Assembly (NCBI GenBank): GCA_018401935.1 | Contig: JAGYJQ010000002.1 | Span: 124,001-188,000, forward strand | From: Balneolaceae bacterium | GTDB taxonomy: Bacteria; Bacteroidota; Rhodothermia; Balneolales; Balneolaceae | Direction of reading: 5' to 3' | DNA: 64,000 nucleotides | Shown here: piece by piece, positions 63,453 to 64,000 of the stretch | How the letters are laid out: each line of letters opens with the position of its first letter | Position numbering within the stretch: the first letter of the stretch is position 1 | Notes under the pieces: generated by a model | The model's input: only the letters and a program-made list of their open reading frames with translations | What the model was told of the DNA's origin: nothing | Database searches by the model: none | Translations under genes and position numbers: made by a program

Positions 63453-64000
63453 TTAGCTAGGTTGCCGGGCAATATGAAAGTCCAGAAGGGCCTCCATTGG
63501 ATCTTGGATTACACGAACTAAATTCCATCCATGGTTTTTTAGGGTGCTACCTATAAGACGCTCATGTACAGAGCCAACCGTCCCTACCAATCCTATGTTT
63601 TTGTCAGGCCATTGCTTAAAATAACCGAGCTGAAATTCAATAAAGGCCTCTATCCCTTGTTGAATGAGCTCATGGATATAGGGATGATCTTGAAAATGTG
63701 AAAGTACGGCTGCAAAGGATGCCACATAAGCATTTCCCTGTCCCTGCTTATAAAGTCGAGTGAGGGTATAATTTATATCCATGTTAAAATTTTGCTGCAT
63801 ATAGTCAGAAATCTGAACAGGTAATCGTTTGTAGTAAAAATCTCTTAGCAGATATTTGCCGAAAAAACCGGCACTCCCCTCATCACCTAAGCTGAACCCC
63901 AAAGAAGGAACTCGATCGACAAACTCTACCCCGTCAAAAGCGCCACAATTTGCCCCCGTTCCTAAAATCGCCACTATTCCACTTTTTGACCCAAAAAGCG
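63453..64000 (-). CDS. BadF/BadG-family N-acetylhexosamine kinase-like ATPase (cut by window end)
   Basis: The C-terminal ~182 residues of an actin-fold sugar kinase; the N-terminus lies beyond the window. An apparent GTG start at 63974 is internal because the frame stays open to the edge, reading GSKSGIVAILGTGANC, the phosphate-2 motif of GlcNAc-kinase-like BadF proteins. LGFSLGDEGSAGFFGK is the hallmark that follows, and GLVGTVGSVHE is the adenosine motif. In Bacteroidota this family phosphorylates GlcNAc or MurNAc. It converges on the GMC dehydrogenase genes and fits the wall-recycling theme of the region. Confidence 0.85.
   Translation of the reverse strand, partial: LFGSKSGIVAILGTGANCGAFDGVEFVDRVPSLGFSLGDEGSAGFFGKYLLRDFYYKRLPVQISDYMQQNFNMDINYTLTRLYKQGQGNAYVASFAAVLSHFQDHPYIHELIQQGIEAFIEFQLGYFKQWPDKNIGLVGTVGSVHERLIGSTLKNHGWNLVRVIQDPMEALLDFHIARQPS

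Noticed and set aside
1-64000. Insertion sequences, prophage, CRISPR arrays, tRNA or rRNA genes
   Set aside because: No transposase, integrase, capsid or Cas-like ORFs, no regularly spaced direct repeats, and no cloverleaf-like or rRNA-like sequence was noticed in any intergenic region. A tRNAscan or Infernal run would be decisive.

Overview
The window reads as a piece of chromosome from a marine, aerobic heterotroph of the Bacteroidota/Rhodothermota/Balneolota group. This is inferred from family content, since no rRNA or other taxonomic marker is present. The signs are DUF5916 and DUF5683 proteins, a Bacteroidota-type Hc1 histone-like protein, an ECF sigma/anti-sigma pair, a TAnnTTTG-type promoter motif upstream of folE, and a xanthorhodopsin-like proton pump with its retinal-forming Blh enzyme. 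Coding density is high and the base composition is AT-leaning by eye. I see no tRNA, rRNA, insertion sequence, prophage or CRISPR array. It looks like ordinary core chromosome with some accessory functions.

Layout. 0-8.5 kb: the end of an ABC-2 permease, a HisN-type phosphatase, two YceI-like proteins around an outer-membrane porin, an ArgD-like aminotransferase, a threonine aldolase and a lycopene cyclase. 8.5-17.5 kb: a tightly packed ten-gene minus-strand run, pdhA-pdhB-pdhC-rfbA-rfbD-rfbC-rfbB-EVE-dcd-rsmE, combining pyruvate oxidation, dTDP-rhamnose synthesis, dCTP deamination and rRNA methylation. 17.7-29.3 kb: alaS, a DUF502 protein, a plant-type ferredoxin-NADP reductase divergent from a D-amino-acid-oxidase-like enzyme, a Bax-inhibitor-1/MerC pair, a DUF5916 outer-membrane protein divergent from a GH16 laminarinase lipoprotein, and small Smr and Dabb proteins. 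29.4-45.5 kb: folE-cysS-yidD-hisI, then tkt-polA, a TPR protein, a LOG protein, parA-parB-DUF5683, an ECF sigma/anti-sigma pair and uvrC.

45.5-52.3 kb: a sodium:solute symporter with its small DUF3311-like partner, an RluA-type pseudouridine synthase, an LCM-type methyltransferase, then blh converging on the rhodopsin gene across a shared terminator, and a 3-hydroxyacyl-CoA dehydrogenase. The rhodopsin has the D-T-E proton-pump residues, a leucine at the green-tuning site and a glycine where xanthorhodopsin opens a window for a carotenoid antenna. With crtY at 7 kb, the window holds the last two steps towards retinal plus the opsin.

52.5-64 kb: a neighbourhood rich in cell-wall and periplasmic functions. 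It contains a penicillin-acylase-family Ntn hydrolase, a GH3 N-acetylglucosaminidase fused to a serine beta-lactamase-like domain, a two-domain cytidine deaminase with a degenerate first half, a small Hc1 histone-like gene behind an 11-bp inverted repeat, a VanX-type D-Ala-D-Ala dipeptidase, an alpha/beta-hydrolase-fold protein that lacks the usual nucleophile, a GMC oxidoreductase with its Tat-type partner subunit, and the end of a BadF-type N-acetylhexosamine kinase.

I did not find a clearly unprecedented system. The best leads are the antenna-competent rhodopsin, the inverted double cytidine deaminase, the hydrolase without its nucleophile, and the wall-recycling neighbourhood. Function calls rest on motif recognition only; no database search was run.
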